The position numbers and the translations under genes were made by a program. The notes beneath the pieces were generated by a model. That model was given only the letters and a program-made list of their open reading frames with translations. It ran no database searches and was not told the origin of the DNA. From Drosophila persimilis (taxonomy: Eukaryota > Arthropoda > Insecta > Diptera > Drosophilidae), in contig NW_020825317.1 of the NCBI RefSeq assembly GCF_003286085.1, positions 3,720,001 through 3,784,000 of the forward strand: a stretch of DNA of 64,000 bases, written 5' to 3'. This document shows, piece by piece, positions 23,421 to 34,749 of the stretch (position 1 is its first letter; each line of letters begins with the position of its first letter).

Positions 23421-26182
23421 GTATATCCCACAGAAGGTAAGGCATTCCCGCTGTGAAATAGTTTCCGATGAGCAGCCTCACCTTTCGGCTTACACATTCC
23501 TTGGACTCGTTCCCTTCTTGTTGTTGCTTTTGTTTTGACACTACTTCTGGCACTTTCCAACACTGTGCCACGCGACATGTGCGACCTTTCCCCTGCCCGC
23601 CGAATGCCCGATCTGATGGCATTCGCAAGCCCCTTACCCCTTTCAATCCGTGGAATAACCCCCCTCCTCAGGTGGTCCCCCTTTTGGCCCTTAATTGGCC
23701 GCGCTCGGGCATATCGAAGAGCTCCACTCATGTTTATATTTTCCCTCTTTAATGCATACTTAATGCGATATCTGGAAGCGAGGCGGGCGCCAGCCGGAAG
23801 CTCGAGTTGCAGTCCAATTGGGGAGCACAACCCCGGAATAGCACCCCAGGAACAGTCACAGGATGTGTCGAAGGATTCTGTGGGGGCGTTAAGTGTTTGT
23901 GGATGATGGGGCATCCTCTGACCTTGTCTGGATGGATGGACTGGGGCTTTACTGGGATTAAACTAAGGGACTGTCAAATCGAAATATTCCTCCACATAAA
24001 TGAAATTCGCGCTCGTATTCCAATTGCCGTCCAATGAGGAATTTTACCAGTTTACATTTCACAGACAATCAGGGGACACATTTGGCAATCGTATCAAATA
24101 CCGACTGTATTATCTATTAATTTATTTCCAGAACACTGCAATGGTATATTCTGCAAAAAGGCGTTCTATACTACGAATTTTCCGTATTATGAATTCCTCT
24201 TGAGGTTCGCTGTATGGAAGCTCGACTGTAATTTAAGTTTTACTCAAAAATGTGTGAGAGTCCCAAAAAACTAGAGCTGGACTCTGATTGAAGGATGGGA
24301 TACAAAGAAATGAACCACCAGAAGCGATGAACATTTAAACCTCGAAGTAAATAACATTTCATTTAAGGACTATGTACAAGAGCCGATAAGTGGTCCTGGC
24401 CAGATCTGCTAGCCTGCCAGATCTCCGCAAAATAGCAGATTAAACATTTAATGGTTAATCTTCTTCACGAGAGATTTATCTATTGCAGTCTTAGTCGCAA
24501 AGAAGGTATAGGGAAAATGGGAACAGACGCATCCCAATATTTTAGATCTTAGCAAAAGATCAATGTCACTCCATCCCACCAAAGCGAAAAGAGGATCGTA
24601 TGTGCAGAAAATGTAAGTGTAACGTATGTGTCTATTATTTCAGCTGCCTTGCAGAGGCCCCTCCGTTATGACACAGATCTCCTACAGGAGATCCACAGGA
24701 TCTAGGAACTGAACGTATCTTTTGCCGATTTTCAGTTGGAAAGTGCCCGAAAATACTCATAATATCATAAGAAAGAATGCTCTTCACCCTTTGCTCCCGT
24801 TCGTAATAGTTCTAATGAGGCTAACCAATTTTAAAGCCCTTTCAGGACTAATTGAAGCATAAGTAATGAGAAGCTGTTAACAGGACCATTGAAAGAGCAG
24901 GGAACCGTCGAAAGGGTTGCGCAGGACCAGAACCAGAACCATTGCACTGGGTAGAGTCTTAGCCTCGGTCCCGGTCCCAGTCCCGGTCCCGGTCCCAGTC
25001 CCGGTCCTGGTCCCTGCCTTTGGGGGTTGGCTGGGCGCTATCCAGAGGCACGTGTTTGCACAGGAATCTAATCTCGGCGCAAACAAAGTAACAAGAATTC
25101 AATTTGTCACAGTGGTTGGCCGTGTGGGACTGCGACTGCGACTGGGACTCCTGGATCTGCTGGGGTTTGGTCTGTTTGGTCTTTGAACAACACGCGCGGC
25201 GGCAATAGAAAGCCCAGTCTCAAGCCCAGGGATCGGGAAAGCGGTAGCAGTCCCTTTGCCAGAGATAACCCCACTCTTCGGGGATTTCCTGTGTGTTGTG
25301 CGGGGGTGCAAATATTTGCATTTCGCTTGTTTTTCGGGGTGTTGCGCGTTAGGTAAAAGCCAAAAGCCTCCGGGGACTTGTTAATGCAAACAATGCGCAT
25401 TTGATATTGCCAGAGAGACTGGAGAACGGGCGGTCGGAGGAGGAGCAGCTACATGTGTCCTTGGTCCCCATTTCGGGGGTAGTTTTCTGCTGGTCTGCTG
25501 CTGCTGCTGCCGCTGCTGTATGTGGAGAAGGGAGGATGGAGGAGAGGACTAAAGCTCCGCATCGCTTGCAACCGCACGAACTCCATGCTCCAAGCGAGTG
25601 TGGGGCTGTGGCGCTACGCAGTGTTGCATTAATGTGCGTTTGGGTGATTCCCGGAACGGAAGTCGATTTATGTTTTGTGTACCCTCTATACCCGCACCCT
25701 CCACGCAGTACCCCTCCTTGTCTGTCTGCCCCTCTCTTCTGTCTCTGCGGGTGACAACTTTTCGCCTTGTTTCGGCCTTCGTCTGGGGGTCCGGCAAATG
25801 GCAAATGTTTTTGGCCGCAGCTGCCAGAAAGCATCCACCGCAACGCATCACTCGCTTTGAATGCACCCCACACACCCCACTCCGAGTGTGGATACCACCC
25901 CCTCACCCTCCTATTATATTTCCCATCCCCCCAGCAGCCCATCAGCCCATCAGATGAGGCATTGTCATGGTAATGCTGGAAAAATGCTTTAAACTGCCTT
26001 CTAATGATGCAGACGACTCGACTCCCTCGTCGAGGACACGCTCTTCTCTCCTCAACTCTCCCGTAATGTCTGTTATCCCTGTTTTAATTTGCCAAACCTT
26101 CCGCATACCCACTAACCCCTCTGAGGGGACAAGGGCTGCTTTGAGGGTAGGGTGCTGTACTGTCAGTCATTTAATGGCTTAC
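23421..26182 (-). other. Intronic sequence between proximal promoter and coiled-coil exon
   Basis: Holds a (GGTCCC)n-type repeat at 24961-25015 and open frames on both strands at 23.4-23.9 kb and 25.3-25.9 kb that look like chance frames in CT-rich DNA. No gene is called. Confidence 0.55.
24961..25015. repeat. GGTCCC/AGTCCC six-base repeat
   Basis: About nine imperfect copies of CGGTCC/CAGTCC in a row. Confidence 0.85.
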
Positions 26183-26245
26183 CTTATCTTCAGCTTCCTC
26201 GGCGCGTTCTTCCGCTTCGATGACGCGCTGCTCCAGCTCCGTTAA
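26183..26245 (-). CDS. CG43867: PLEKHH/MAX-1-like protein, N-terminal coiled-coil exon
   Basis: A 63-base exon, phase 0 at both ends, between acceptor TTTTTGCAG and donor AAG/GTAAGC. It encodes LTELEQRVIEAEERAEEAED plus K, a heptad coiled coil very close to the N-terminal segment of vertebrate PLEKHH1 (ELEQRLLEAEQRAENAE). It joins in frame to VRAMEQRLSEW at 6807 across a 19.4 kb intron. Confidence 0.92.
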
Positions 26246-28324
26246 CTGCAAAAATGAGGAGAAAGTTGGTTAAATCTCATTGTAGCGGGTGGCGGGGAAG
26301 GGTCTGGATGGGTATGGGTATATGGGTGCTTAAAAATCGGAAATCATGTGAAAATAACCCGCCACATGCGGATCCTTATGCTGCAGCAGAGATTAGAAAA
26401 TGTTTAACGGGGAAAATGGGTATTTGTACAGGCAATTATGAGATATATACATGGTTTAACATCTATCTTATCTTTTACATAGATAAATTTACGAGACTCT
26501 AGATGGCATTTAGATAGTTTCCAGACCATAAAACCCCCGAAAATGCAAGGAAACCCCCTTTTAAAGTGGATTCTTCGTGGATTCTACATGGATTCTACGC
26601 TGTAAACACATGTACTACATGCAATCCACGTCTTAACTACTAACTACTTGCGCAACTAACCATCATCCACAGAGCTTAGCCAATACATTAACCAAGTCCA
26701 CACGGTATCTAATGAGTTGAGCACATAACTAAAAAAGTTTATGCGCGATAAATAATAGAAAATATATTCGCACATGTTTTAAGTTTACATTTATCCAATG
26801 GAAAATTTTTCTCATATAACTTTATGTGTTTAATACATTATTTCTAATATCACCTCCAATTTAACTGTACGAAACCAACATAAAATGAAGAATTGCTGCT
26901 TTTATCGCAAAACAATTTGGTAATGAAACAGTATTGATAGCAAAAAGGTGCGAAGGCCGGGGCACGCACATTTCGTAATAGGATAAGTTTTCGAAAACCC
27001 GAGCATGGATGTACTTATGCTGTCTACATGCAATCCACAAATTCAGTCAAGACACAAACCAGTGAAAATTGGACGTCCAACTCTTAGCTGATACACACAC
27101 CAACTACAGCACGAATTTCCCCGTATCTGTGAGAATTTCCCGTGTTGAATACGCTTTAAGAGCCGACAGATGGCGCCGGTTGTCCCTTTTCGGGATTTTG
27201 GCTGTTCAAAAGTGGAAAGGACCCCCCATTCATCCCCTCCAGACAATCCCGGGGAGAGCTGTTGACCTCCCCAATCCCATGCTGGACATCCATCAATCAG
27301 TGGACGACTCAATCATGGGGAAATGGCACACAATTTGCGCCTAATAAGGATAATGCGAGGATCCCCGAGACAACGAATTAATGGAAATTCATGGGAGGAA
27401 ACACCTGCCCGAAAGCACTTGCCCATCATCATAAGCACCCCATGCTCTTCCCTCCCACCTCGAAGGATACGCTAATCCTGCGCTTTTAAGCGCTCAATGG
27501 CTCTCGGGCCGTAAACAGGAGGCCCGAGAAAGGAGGCACGCGCCCTATAAGGATCACCATTACCGCTTGAGGGGGATGTAACGTTTCCATGCCAATTAAT
27601 CAGCCAAGTGGCCCCAAAGCAAAAAGCCAGATGGATAGATGGATAGACTCTGCCACTTGATTCCGCTGCAAAGCACACAAAAGGGGACTCCCTCACTCCC
27701 ACCACCACCACCACCTCCACCTCCACCACCACTACCACTCCCAATCCCCACGTCAACCGTCGGCCGCTCAAAGATTCGATTTTGAATGCCTTAAGTGCAT
27801 TAATTTCCGCTTTTTATGCCATTCAAGTGGCCACTCAACGGGGACAGGAGGGGGAGGAGCCGGGGTACTCAATTGATTGATGGCTATCAAATTGTTGTGC
27901 AAAATATGAAGCAGCCCCAGCCCGCCCTCACTCCCCGCACTGCAGAAAGAGGAGAGCGGAAGCGGAAGTGTCAGAAGGGATGGTTGCCTTAACCTTTAAG
28001 TGCCTTTTCCCATTAGAATTGGACGCTACAGGAAGAAGGTAACAGAGGAACACAGAGAATAACTAATCCATTCCTCCCTGGTCCCCTCATACTCATATTT
28101 TATTTCTTATTTCCTTATCTTCTTATTTCCTTGCGTACTTATCCTCTGTCTCTTGGCTCTGAAAAACTTCCACAGAAGACGATTCCATTACACACTCTTA
28201 TATTATCCCACAATATCCCATAGAATTGCACTGCTCTACCATCGATGCGTCTGTTAAAGAAATACGACTAGACCAAGCAAAAGTTCCACTTATCGAGAGC
28301 TTCCGAGAGCCCGAAGGGGCGGAC
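26246..28324. other. Intronic sequence without a called gene
   Basis: AT-rich sequence at 26.4-27.0 kb and a CCACCA/CTCCAC repeat at 27701-27745. No promoter or gene is called. Confidence 0.55.
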
Positions 28325-28516
28325 ATGACGGCGACAGTCTTCGCTGTTTTCTTACAGAGATCGTCTATGGAATATGTCCACTTGCTGTACGAATCTGGTC
28401 TGCAATCGTCGGAGGAGAAGCTGCCTCAGTGCCTGGCTCGGAAACAGCTGCTTTGCATAGGAATGTCTCTGAGTCAGCTCCCGACAGCCGTTGACCAGTG
28501 GCTCTATAAAACATAG
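28325..28516 (+). CDS. Possible 63-residue ORF upstream of the 28568 gene
   Basis: ATG-initiated frame of 63 codons beginning MTATVFAVFLQRSSMEYVHL, with about 60 percent G/C-ending codons. It ends inside the TATA box of the next gene, so if real it belongs to a separate transcript. The open frame continues upstream of the ATG for another 33 codons. No promoter of its own is visible. It could be chance. Confidence 0.25.
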   Translation: MTATVFAVFLQRSSMEYVHLLYESGLQSSEEKLPQCLARKQLLCIGMSLSQLPTAVDQWLYKT

Positions 28517-28537
28517 GCGGCACTCGTCAGAGCAGCA
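28505..28537 (+). promoter_or_regulatory. TATA/initiator core promoter of the 28568 gene
   Basis: TATAAAA at 28505-28511 with initiator-like TCAGAG at 28527-28532. The predicted start is near 28529-28537 and the leader is only 30-40 bases. Confidence 0.65.
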
Positions 28538-28567
28538 TCGTGTGCCGCCGACATCAGAGAAACCAGA

Positions 28568-28972
28568 ATGTGCTCCAATCTGGGCGACTTGTTCGCCTGC
28601 ATCAAGCCGCAGACAGAGACAGAGACAGAGCCGGAGACAGTGCCTGAGACGCCGGACAGCATGGGGAACAGCCATCGGCGGAGCATGCAGGTGGACGACA
28701 TGGAGGCATACGATCTCGACGAGCAGTTGCACCAGGAAATGCTGCGGGAGAAGGAGGAGCGCCGCCTCAGCCTCGGGAGCCTGGGCAGCCTCTCCAAGCG
28801 ACTGGTGCGCGCTCCGAGGCCCAATCTGCCGCCTTCGAAGCACCTGCCCGTCCCCACCTGCATCCGTCCGCCCGCTCGCGGGAAGCGCGCCTCCTTCGAG
28901 ACCCTGGAGCGCTATGACCAGGTCTTTAGCGCTCCCTCCGGATCCGACCGCTGCATTCCCGATCAGTTCTAG
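28568..28972 (+). CDS. Small orphan protein, 134 aa, cysteine near N-terminus
   Basis: Single-exon gene with strong G/C-ending codon use, a TATA promoter just upstream and an ATTAAA poly(A) signal at about 28998. The protein begins MCSNLGDLFACIKPQ. It then has an acidic TETETEPETVPETPD stretch, a charged helix (QVDDMEAYDLDEQLHQEMLR, EKEERR), a serine/glycine part (LSLGSLGSLSKRL) and a basic proline-rich C-terminal half ending IPDQF. There is no signal peptide or membrane helix; Cys2 and Cys11 next to hydrophobic residues could be acylated. I do not recognise a family. The DLFAC(I/R)(K/R) motif recurs in the minus-strand gene at 31749-32000. It is nested in an intron of the PLEKHH-like gene, on the opposite strand. 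Confidence 0.85.
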   Translation: MCSNLGDLFACIKPQTETETEPETVPETPDSMGNSHRRSMQVDDMEAYDLDEQLHQEMLREKEERRLSLGSLGSLSKRLVRAPRPNLPPSKHLPVPTCIRPPARGKRASFETLERYDQVFSAPSGSDRCIPDQF

Positions 28973-30171
28973 GGGGATTCGGAGTATGGGGCTCGGATTA
29001 AAGGCCGGCCAGTCGGCAGCCTATAGCATTTTGTTGGTTTTTCTTTGGGCACAACTTTTGGGAATGGATTAAGGAGTAGAAAAAGTCCTAAGGCTGAGAG
29101 AAAAGTTGGGCCTTGGGTTGCGTGCGTGCAAAAGAAGGCCGGCCACTCGTCCTCTATCCCTTCATCGATTCGCGCTCCTGTTCATTGTCCCCGCCCCTGA
29201 ATATAGGCGTTTCCACCGCCAATTGGCGGAGTTAATTGGTGGGAAGCCCTTTTGCTAGTTGGTTGGGGCTTTAAGCAGCCGCATTTTGGCTTAATTGCAT
29301 GGCGCTTCATCCTGCTGGAGGAGGGAGAGGGGGCGGTGCCACCCCCACGCTCCCTTTTGCAGACACTTTCAAAACAACTTTTACAACTTTGAATGGATCG
29401 GACAAACAATGCGAATGAAATCACCTCGAAACAAACTCAAACACAAAACCAGAAACAGAAAATGCAATTTCCCCGCCACGAATGCAATTCCCACAAACAA
29501 ATGCCATACAATGGGACACTGCAGGAGGGTGCTGCAGAGCGGGTGGCCGTGGCACCACCCCCCAACATGCGAGCCATGAAGTCGTTTACTTTTGGCCATT
29601 AGCTAGGGGTTTAGGTGTCGTTCGCCTCGCGTTGCAAAACTTTCCCCGCGAGCGTCGCCTTCTCACAAAAGTTCTCCTCTCAGTCTCCCCCTCTGCGTGG
29701 GGGCAATAGGGGGGACAGAGAGATCTTGATAGGTTTCAATAGTAGTTTCAGGGGGGTTGCGGGGTGTGTTGTCACCCCCCATTGGTTTGCTCTCAGGTTA
29801 ATGGTTACTCAATTGGGAATCGGTTGAGGTAGAGGTAGATTGCGCTCTGTTACGAGTACTCCTACTCCTACTCCCACTCGTACCCGTACCCGTACCCTTA
29901 CCCTTACCCTTACCCGTACCCTTACCCGTGCTCGTTCCATGCCATTCGGAATCGGTCCATTATCCAATTAAGGACAGCCATAACCCACTATCTGCCAAGG
30001 TGATATTTTTATTCCAATCCATTACGCATTATCCTTCTTATCTCAAGCCATTCCATTCCTGTGTGGCTTTGAAATTCTTCTGTATTTGCATCAGCCCCAC
30101 CTTGCCGAATCTCTATTTATACGATACTAGTATTTCCAATATATATATTCCCTTTAATCTCTAATACTCAC
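28973..30171. other. Intronic sequence without a called gene
   Basis: Holds the ATTAAA near 28998, A-rich and G-rich stretches and a CCCTTA/CCCGTA repeat. No gene is called. Confidence 0.55.
29853..29934. repeat. CTCCTA then CCCGTA/CCCTTA six-base repeat
   Basis: About 13 imperfect six-base units shifting from ACTCCT to ACCCGT and ACCCTT. Confidence 0.85.
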
Positions 30172-30196
30172 GTTGGCAGACTTGAGCATAATTTGC
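30172..30196 (-). CDS. CG43867: PLEKHH/MAX-1-like protein, putative 25-base micro-exon with possible start codon
   Basis: A 25-base segment between a long pyrimidine-rich acceptor (CCCTTTTCTTAAG) and a consensus donor AAC/GTGAGT. It reads (x)xG-CAA-ATT-ATG-CTC-AAG-TCT-GCC-AAC and leaves phase 0. Joined to the exon at 26245 it gives MLKSAN-LTELEQRVIEAEER, so the ATG may be the start of the long isoform; alternatively a further upstream coding exon joins in phase 2. Small, but both splice signals and the frame agree. Confidence 0.55.
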
Positions 30197-31411
30197 CTTA
30201 AGAAAAGGGTTTAAAACAAACAACAGGTGGAAAATCTTAAAGAATTTCAATCAAAAATAATTTAAATATTTATCTGATACAAAACTGCAACTACATATGA
30301 TGCCGTATATGTAGTTGTAGGTGCCCCTGATATGGAATGCTCATTCAGGGATTCCAATATCTTCCCATATCTATTAGTTGGTACACGTTCCCCATAAATA
30401 TTCCTACATATGTACATATATATTCCCATATTCCAATACCTAACAACTGCCAATAGATGCACATAATTATAGTTGAACACGGCAATCTCATTGCATTCTT
30501 TCAGGTTGTTTCTCACTAATCAATCCATATAAAACCTTGATCATTTTATTCCTTTCTTTCCCTTCCCATCTCTATATAAAACCGAATATAAATCAAGACA
30601 ATCTCCACTTATTCCATCTCATATGATAATCCTATATTTTGGCCTTATCGAACTCTAACCTTCTCTTTCCTAAGATCCATTAGGCGTGCACTAAGTCCCG
30701 CGTGATGCAGCAGCGCACTTCGGTGAAGAGAGAGAAAGAGCGCCAAGATGTTTTTTGGGCCACTTGCTGCACTATGCGGTCATGATCCCCTTTTTCTGAG
30801 GAAAATCCATTTTTGAAGAGTAGCTAAAATTTTTTTAAAATATTTTTAACAGAGCGTACCGCTGCTAACTGTTCAGAGTTGCTTGCTAGCCAAAAGCATG
30901 TGCCTAACTTAATAGAGGATCCCCTGCATGGATCTGCCATTTCCTGCCCTGAAAATCTGCATCCAATACGTCACGCCCCCACCGATGCCGCTTGATGATT
31001 TGCGGACTTATTATTACTCGCTCAATTGGGCTTACGATTCCGATTTGGATTTCTATTCATATAAAATATATAATATATTATTTATTTGGTTTAGGTTTTT
31101 GGGTGATTTGTATTTGCATTTGCATTCGCATTCGCACTCTTCTCATTCGGGGTTCGGGTTCTTTTCTGTTTTGTTCTGTGTTTTGATTGCAAAAAGTTAA
31201 TTAAAAATTTGTTGTAATTGAATTTTATCGCATTGTTTGTTGTGGAGTTTTGCTGCTTTGTTTCCGTTGTTTGCGTTGTTTTTTGTTCTTTCTGTTTGTT
31301 CATTTTCATACCCAGTACTCGAACAGTGTGCAATATTAGGGTATATTCGATTTATAGTCTATGAGACAACGAAAAAGCGCGGAATCGTAGGGAAGAACCG
31401 TATCTAGCAGA
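30197..31411. other. Intronic/upstream AT-rich sequence
   Basis: AT-rich with T runs. An ATG-initiated plus-strand frame at 30928-31200 starts MDLPFPALKICIQYV but has poor codon use and no promoter. A dispersed-repeat end is listed separately. Confidence 0.5.
31309..31365 (+). repeat. Fragment resembling the end of a dispersed Drosophila repeat
   Basis: ATACCCAGTACTCGAACAG followed by GGGTATATTCGATTT looks like the 5' end of the abundant element type that starts ATACCC-GTACTC...GGGTATATTAGATTT in many Drosophila genomes. Recognised from memory of the motif only; no terminal repeats are seen. Confidence 0.4.
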
Positions 31412-31534
31412 TCAGCAGGCCACGTGCTTCGCAGACTCTTCCCGGTGCAGGGTGCGCCCTCGGGCGGTATGAATGTAGAGCCGAGACGCTAGCTGCGACT
31501 CCCAACGTGCCCGCTCGTCTTCTATTGGATACAT
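31412..31534 (-). CDS. Possible microprotein, 40 aa
   Basis: ATG-initiated frame MYPIEDERARWESQLASRLY..., rich in Arg and Glu and ending HVAC. The start context is good (ATCAAATG) after an A-rich leader-like stretch. Codons such as CGG, GCA, TCG, CTC, TAC and CTG resemble the nearby real genes. It lies 214 bases downstream of the 31749-32000 gene on the same strand, so it could share its transcript, or be an exon of something larger. No classic AATAAA follows. Confidence 0.4.
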   Translation of the reverse strand: MYPIEDERARWESQLASRLYIHTARGRTLHREESAKHVAC

Positions 31535-31748
31535 TTGATTGTGTGTTTTGTTTTTTGTTTTTTTCATAGAGAGAGTTTTATGGAAAATGTCTGGCCATTA
31601 TGCCATTTGTTGTCATTTGGTTTTTGCCTTTTGCCCGTAATTGGATTATTGCAAAAGAGTTTTAATTAAGCCAAATGAATGGAGCGCAGGGGAAGTGGGA
31701 TGAGGTGTGGCATGTGGGATTGTGGCAGGTAGTAGCATGCGGCATCTG

Positions 31749-32000
31749 TTAGATTATGAGCTCGGGCAGGCGTGGATCATCATAGCCCTCGTAGCTGTCG
31801 TCCACTTCCACTTCCAGTTCCTGGACCTGCTCTTCATCGATTGTGGGATGGGGATACCCCATGGGTGGCTCCACAACCACAGCCTCCGGGAACGGCGTTG
31901 GTGCCACCATTACAGTCGGAGGTGGTGGCACGTCCATCGGGGGGGCGTCGCCGCGGAATCTGCGGCAAGCAAAGAGGTCCAGGAAAAAGCCCATAAGCAT
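31749..32000 (-). CDS. Small orphan protein, 83 aa, Cys/Arg N-terminus and acidic C-terminus
   Basis: Frame with G/C-ending codons. It begins MLMGFFLDLFACRRFRGD, with a short hydrophobic stretch, one Cys, then RRFR. A Pro/Val-rich part follows (PPMDVPPPPTVMVAPTPFPE, EPPMGYPHP), then an acidic C-terminus (IDEEQVQELEVEVDDSYEGY, DDPRLPELII). The layout suggests membrane anchoring by acylated Cys plus basic residues. An ATTAAA lies about 90 bases after the stop, near 31660. The sequence before residue 13 also looks like a splice acceptor (CTTTGCTTGCCGCAG), so the N-terminus could instead come from an upstream exon. Family unknown; opposite in strand to the 28568 gene, with which it shares DLFAC. 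Confidence 0.75.
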   Translation of the reverse strand: MLMGFFLDLFACRRFRGDAPPMDVPPPPTVMVAPTPFPEAVVVEPPMGYPHPTIDEEQVQELEVEVDDSYEGYDDPRLPELII

Positions 32001-34749
32001 GATCCGTCAGCAGTGAGTGCTCTCTTCTCGCTATCTCTATCTCTATCTACAGCTCCAGCTCCAGCTCCAGCTCTAGCTGTAGCTCCAGTGATCCCAGTGC
32101 GTGGACTGCTGCTCGATGACAGCAAGCGGAGCCTTTAATCCAAAGCCACCTCCATGGGGGGTCCGTATAACAGCTGTTTCCCCTGTTTTCCTGTTTCCGC
32201 AGCTGTTTACTGTGCTAAATGGTTCCACAAAGCCAAACACTGTTCTACTAAATGAGCACCCGAGCCCCATCCCCCGCCACACACAAATGACAAAATAAAT
32301 TAAAATTAAAATTAAGTATATCCCGTTGATTAACGAATGCGATCATGCATTTTGCATTATATGTGAATATGCATGAATATAATGCACGAGTGAATGCACT
32401 GCACTGCACTGCACTGCAGTGGCACGTAATCCACCAACGAGGGGTATACAAAAAGAGATATATGTAGATGTTGTACAAGTGCTCTCGCATATGCATTTAT
32501 GCACGTTATAATTACATTTATGCGCTGCCATCAAATTCAATGGCGCTAAAACATTTGCGTAGCGGGAGACGGTTGACGGGGGACGGGGGACGGGAGAAGG
32601 GCCCTGCCGCCCAGCCATTCAGCGACGGGCAGTGCTGTATGCGTCACGTTCAATTCAACAACTCAATTCGAGCACTTGCAACGCTTCTGGCAATGGCAGA
32701 TTTGTCCGAAACAAACGCCGAGTCGATGTATCCTTACAGCAATCCCTGTCCTTCTCCAGAATGCGCTGAAATGCGTGAGCAGTTCCCCTTTAAAGTAAAT
32801 TGTCTGAGAACGAGACTGGTTCCCGTGCGATGCATTGTCGGGTAATGTACATGGCCTTTACTCCCAGAAATGAAAGCTGGGGTTCCCTCCTATCTCCCTT
32901 GCAACAAACCGCGCTCTTGGAGTATTAATTGCCCAACTTTGGGGCACTTTTCGGGGGGGTTTAGCAGTAGAAAGTAGGCCAACTGCTGCCTGCCTATTTA
33001 CTCTCACAGAACGATGTCAATTGCATAAAGGCCATGCCCCAAGAGGTCCGGCCCGGCCCCGCCCGGCCCCGCCACGCCCCACCACTCTGCCACACGCATC
33101 ACGGCAGCCGCAAGTGTGGCGGCTCTTTCCCTTTGGGGGCTTGGGGTCAAGTGGAGGCAAAACACAACGTACAACAATCCAAGAATAACCACAACACACG
33201 AAAATGTAGGCTAACATGGGTTAAGGTGTGTTATTAGCTTGCCACAAAATAAGCAAAACCGCGCGCACGAGGCGACAGAGGCGACAACGGCCCTACCCCC
33301 CCAAGACCTAAGACCCAGCCATCCAATCACCCAACCCCTGACACCAATTGGACATCCTCTGAGCGACCGTGGAACCGTCGATAAACCTACAGATACACTC
33401 GTGCGTAAAGTATCTGCACTTCAAAAAGGCTCGTGATTTGGAGTATTTTTCCCACATATTGTATGTATTATCTACCGATCGTTCCTAGATATGTATATGT
33501 GGATATACTTTGGCATGGGACAGCAGAACAGGGGGGAAGGCAACGAAACGTAACGAAGATAATGAGAATGAGAGCGTAAGCCGTTCGTTGCTTCCAATCC
33601 GCACAAGACGCCCTCCTATCTTTATCCTCCTAACTCCCCAGAGAGAAGACTGCTTCCCAGTGGCCCGGAGGCTTACTAATTATGGTTAATGGGCCAAGGG
33701 CGACCCCACACCTGCACCTTCACCTGCCACACCTGAGCCAGAAGCAGCGCCAACGAACTAATTAGAAGGCGCCTTAAGTGCAACAAGCAGGGCCCGTGGC
33801 TCCGAAGCAACTTTAAGCTGCTGCACAACTGCTTGCGGGGCCTAATGCTGCCTCAGCCTTGAGTCGGGGGATGGGACTGGAGATGGGGCTTCCACCAAAT
33901 TGACACAAATTGGCAGGAGGCAAGTACATCATGGCAATCAGATTAGACAACGACGACGACGACGACGACGATGACGACGACGATGCCGTCTCCAGTCGTT
34001 GCCAATGTGCGCTCATCATGTGCGACATTCCGCTCCGGTTCCAGGCATAAGCAGGGGCATGCCACAAGGCACGCAACGTTTTTGCAGCTGCTTTCAATCA
34101 TGACGCACGGATTAGGACTCAGGTTAAAGATTAACAATGGCAAACAGCAGCAGGAAAAGAGCATGGAAAGTGAGCAGGAGAGGGCGAAGGACACCCAGGA
34201 CACAAAGAGGGGGATGACAGGTGGGGTGGGATGTGTTCTCGATGGATGAAATGCAGTGGGACAAGGACCAGGATGTTCCCCAAAACGGAATGGAACGGGA
34301 TAGGAATGGTATGAGACGGAAGAGGAGACTATAAGCCGATTGGCAGCAGGACATGCAACACTAAGAGAATAAGCATCAGATCAAAGAAAAAGGATGGATG
34401 GAAGAATAAAGAATAAGCTTCTATAAGGGTCCATGCCATCCTTTGGTTCGAAGCGAACCAAATTGGAGCCAAAAATAACACAAAAAGAACTGGAACACAG
34501 GAAGCAAAGCGAAACGATCTGGAATGGAAAGGAAATGAAAGGAAAACGTGAAACAGTTCAGAAGTAAACAGTAGAGGAACAATGATAAAGAACAAGTCAA
34601 GAAACCTGATAAATGAAATGGGAACGGAATACTTTCGTATGGGGCAAAAACGAAAGGCAACCCGAAATTCTCATGAGGTGGGGTGTCAACGATTGAAAAT
34701 TTGTCAAAGTTATAGATAGATCTGAAAATCCTCGTTCGAAATTGGTTAC
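32001..34749. other. Stretch without a firm gene
   Basis: Holds an AGCTCC repeat (32050-32090), GC-rich CGGCCCCGCC repeats (33048-33080) and a GAC repeat (33947-33980). A 50-codon plus-strand frame at 32694-32846 (MADLSETNAESMYPYSNPCP...) has average codon use; I do not call it. Confidence 0.5.

Noticed and set aside
23395..23914. 166-codon minus-strand frame and its plus-strand shadows
   Set aside because: They lie in CT/GA-rich DNA upstream of the proximal promoter and have no start or codon bias.
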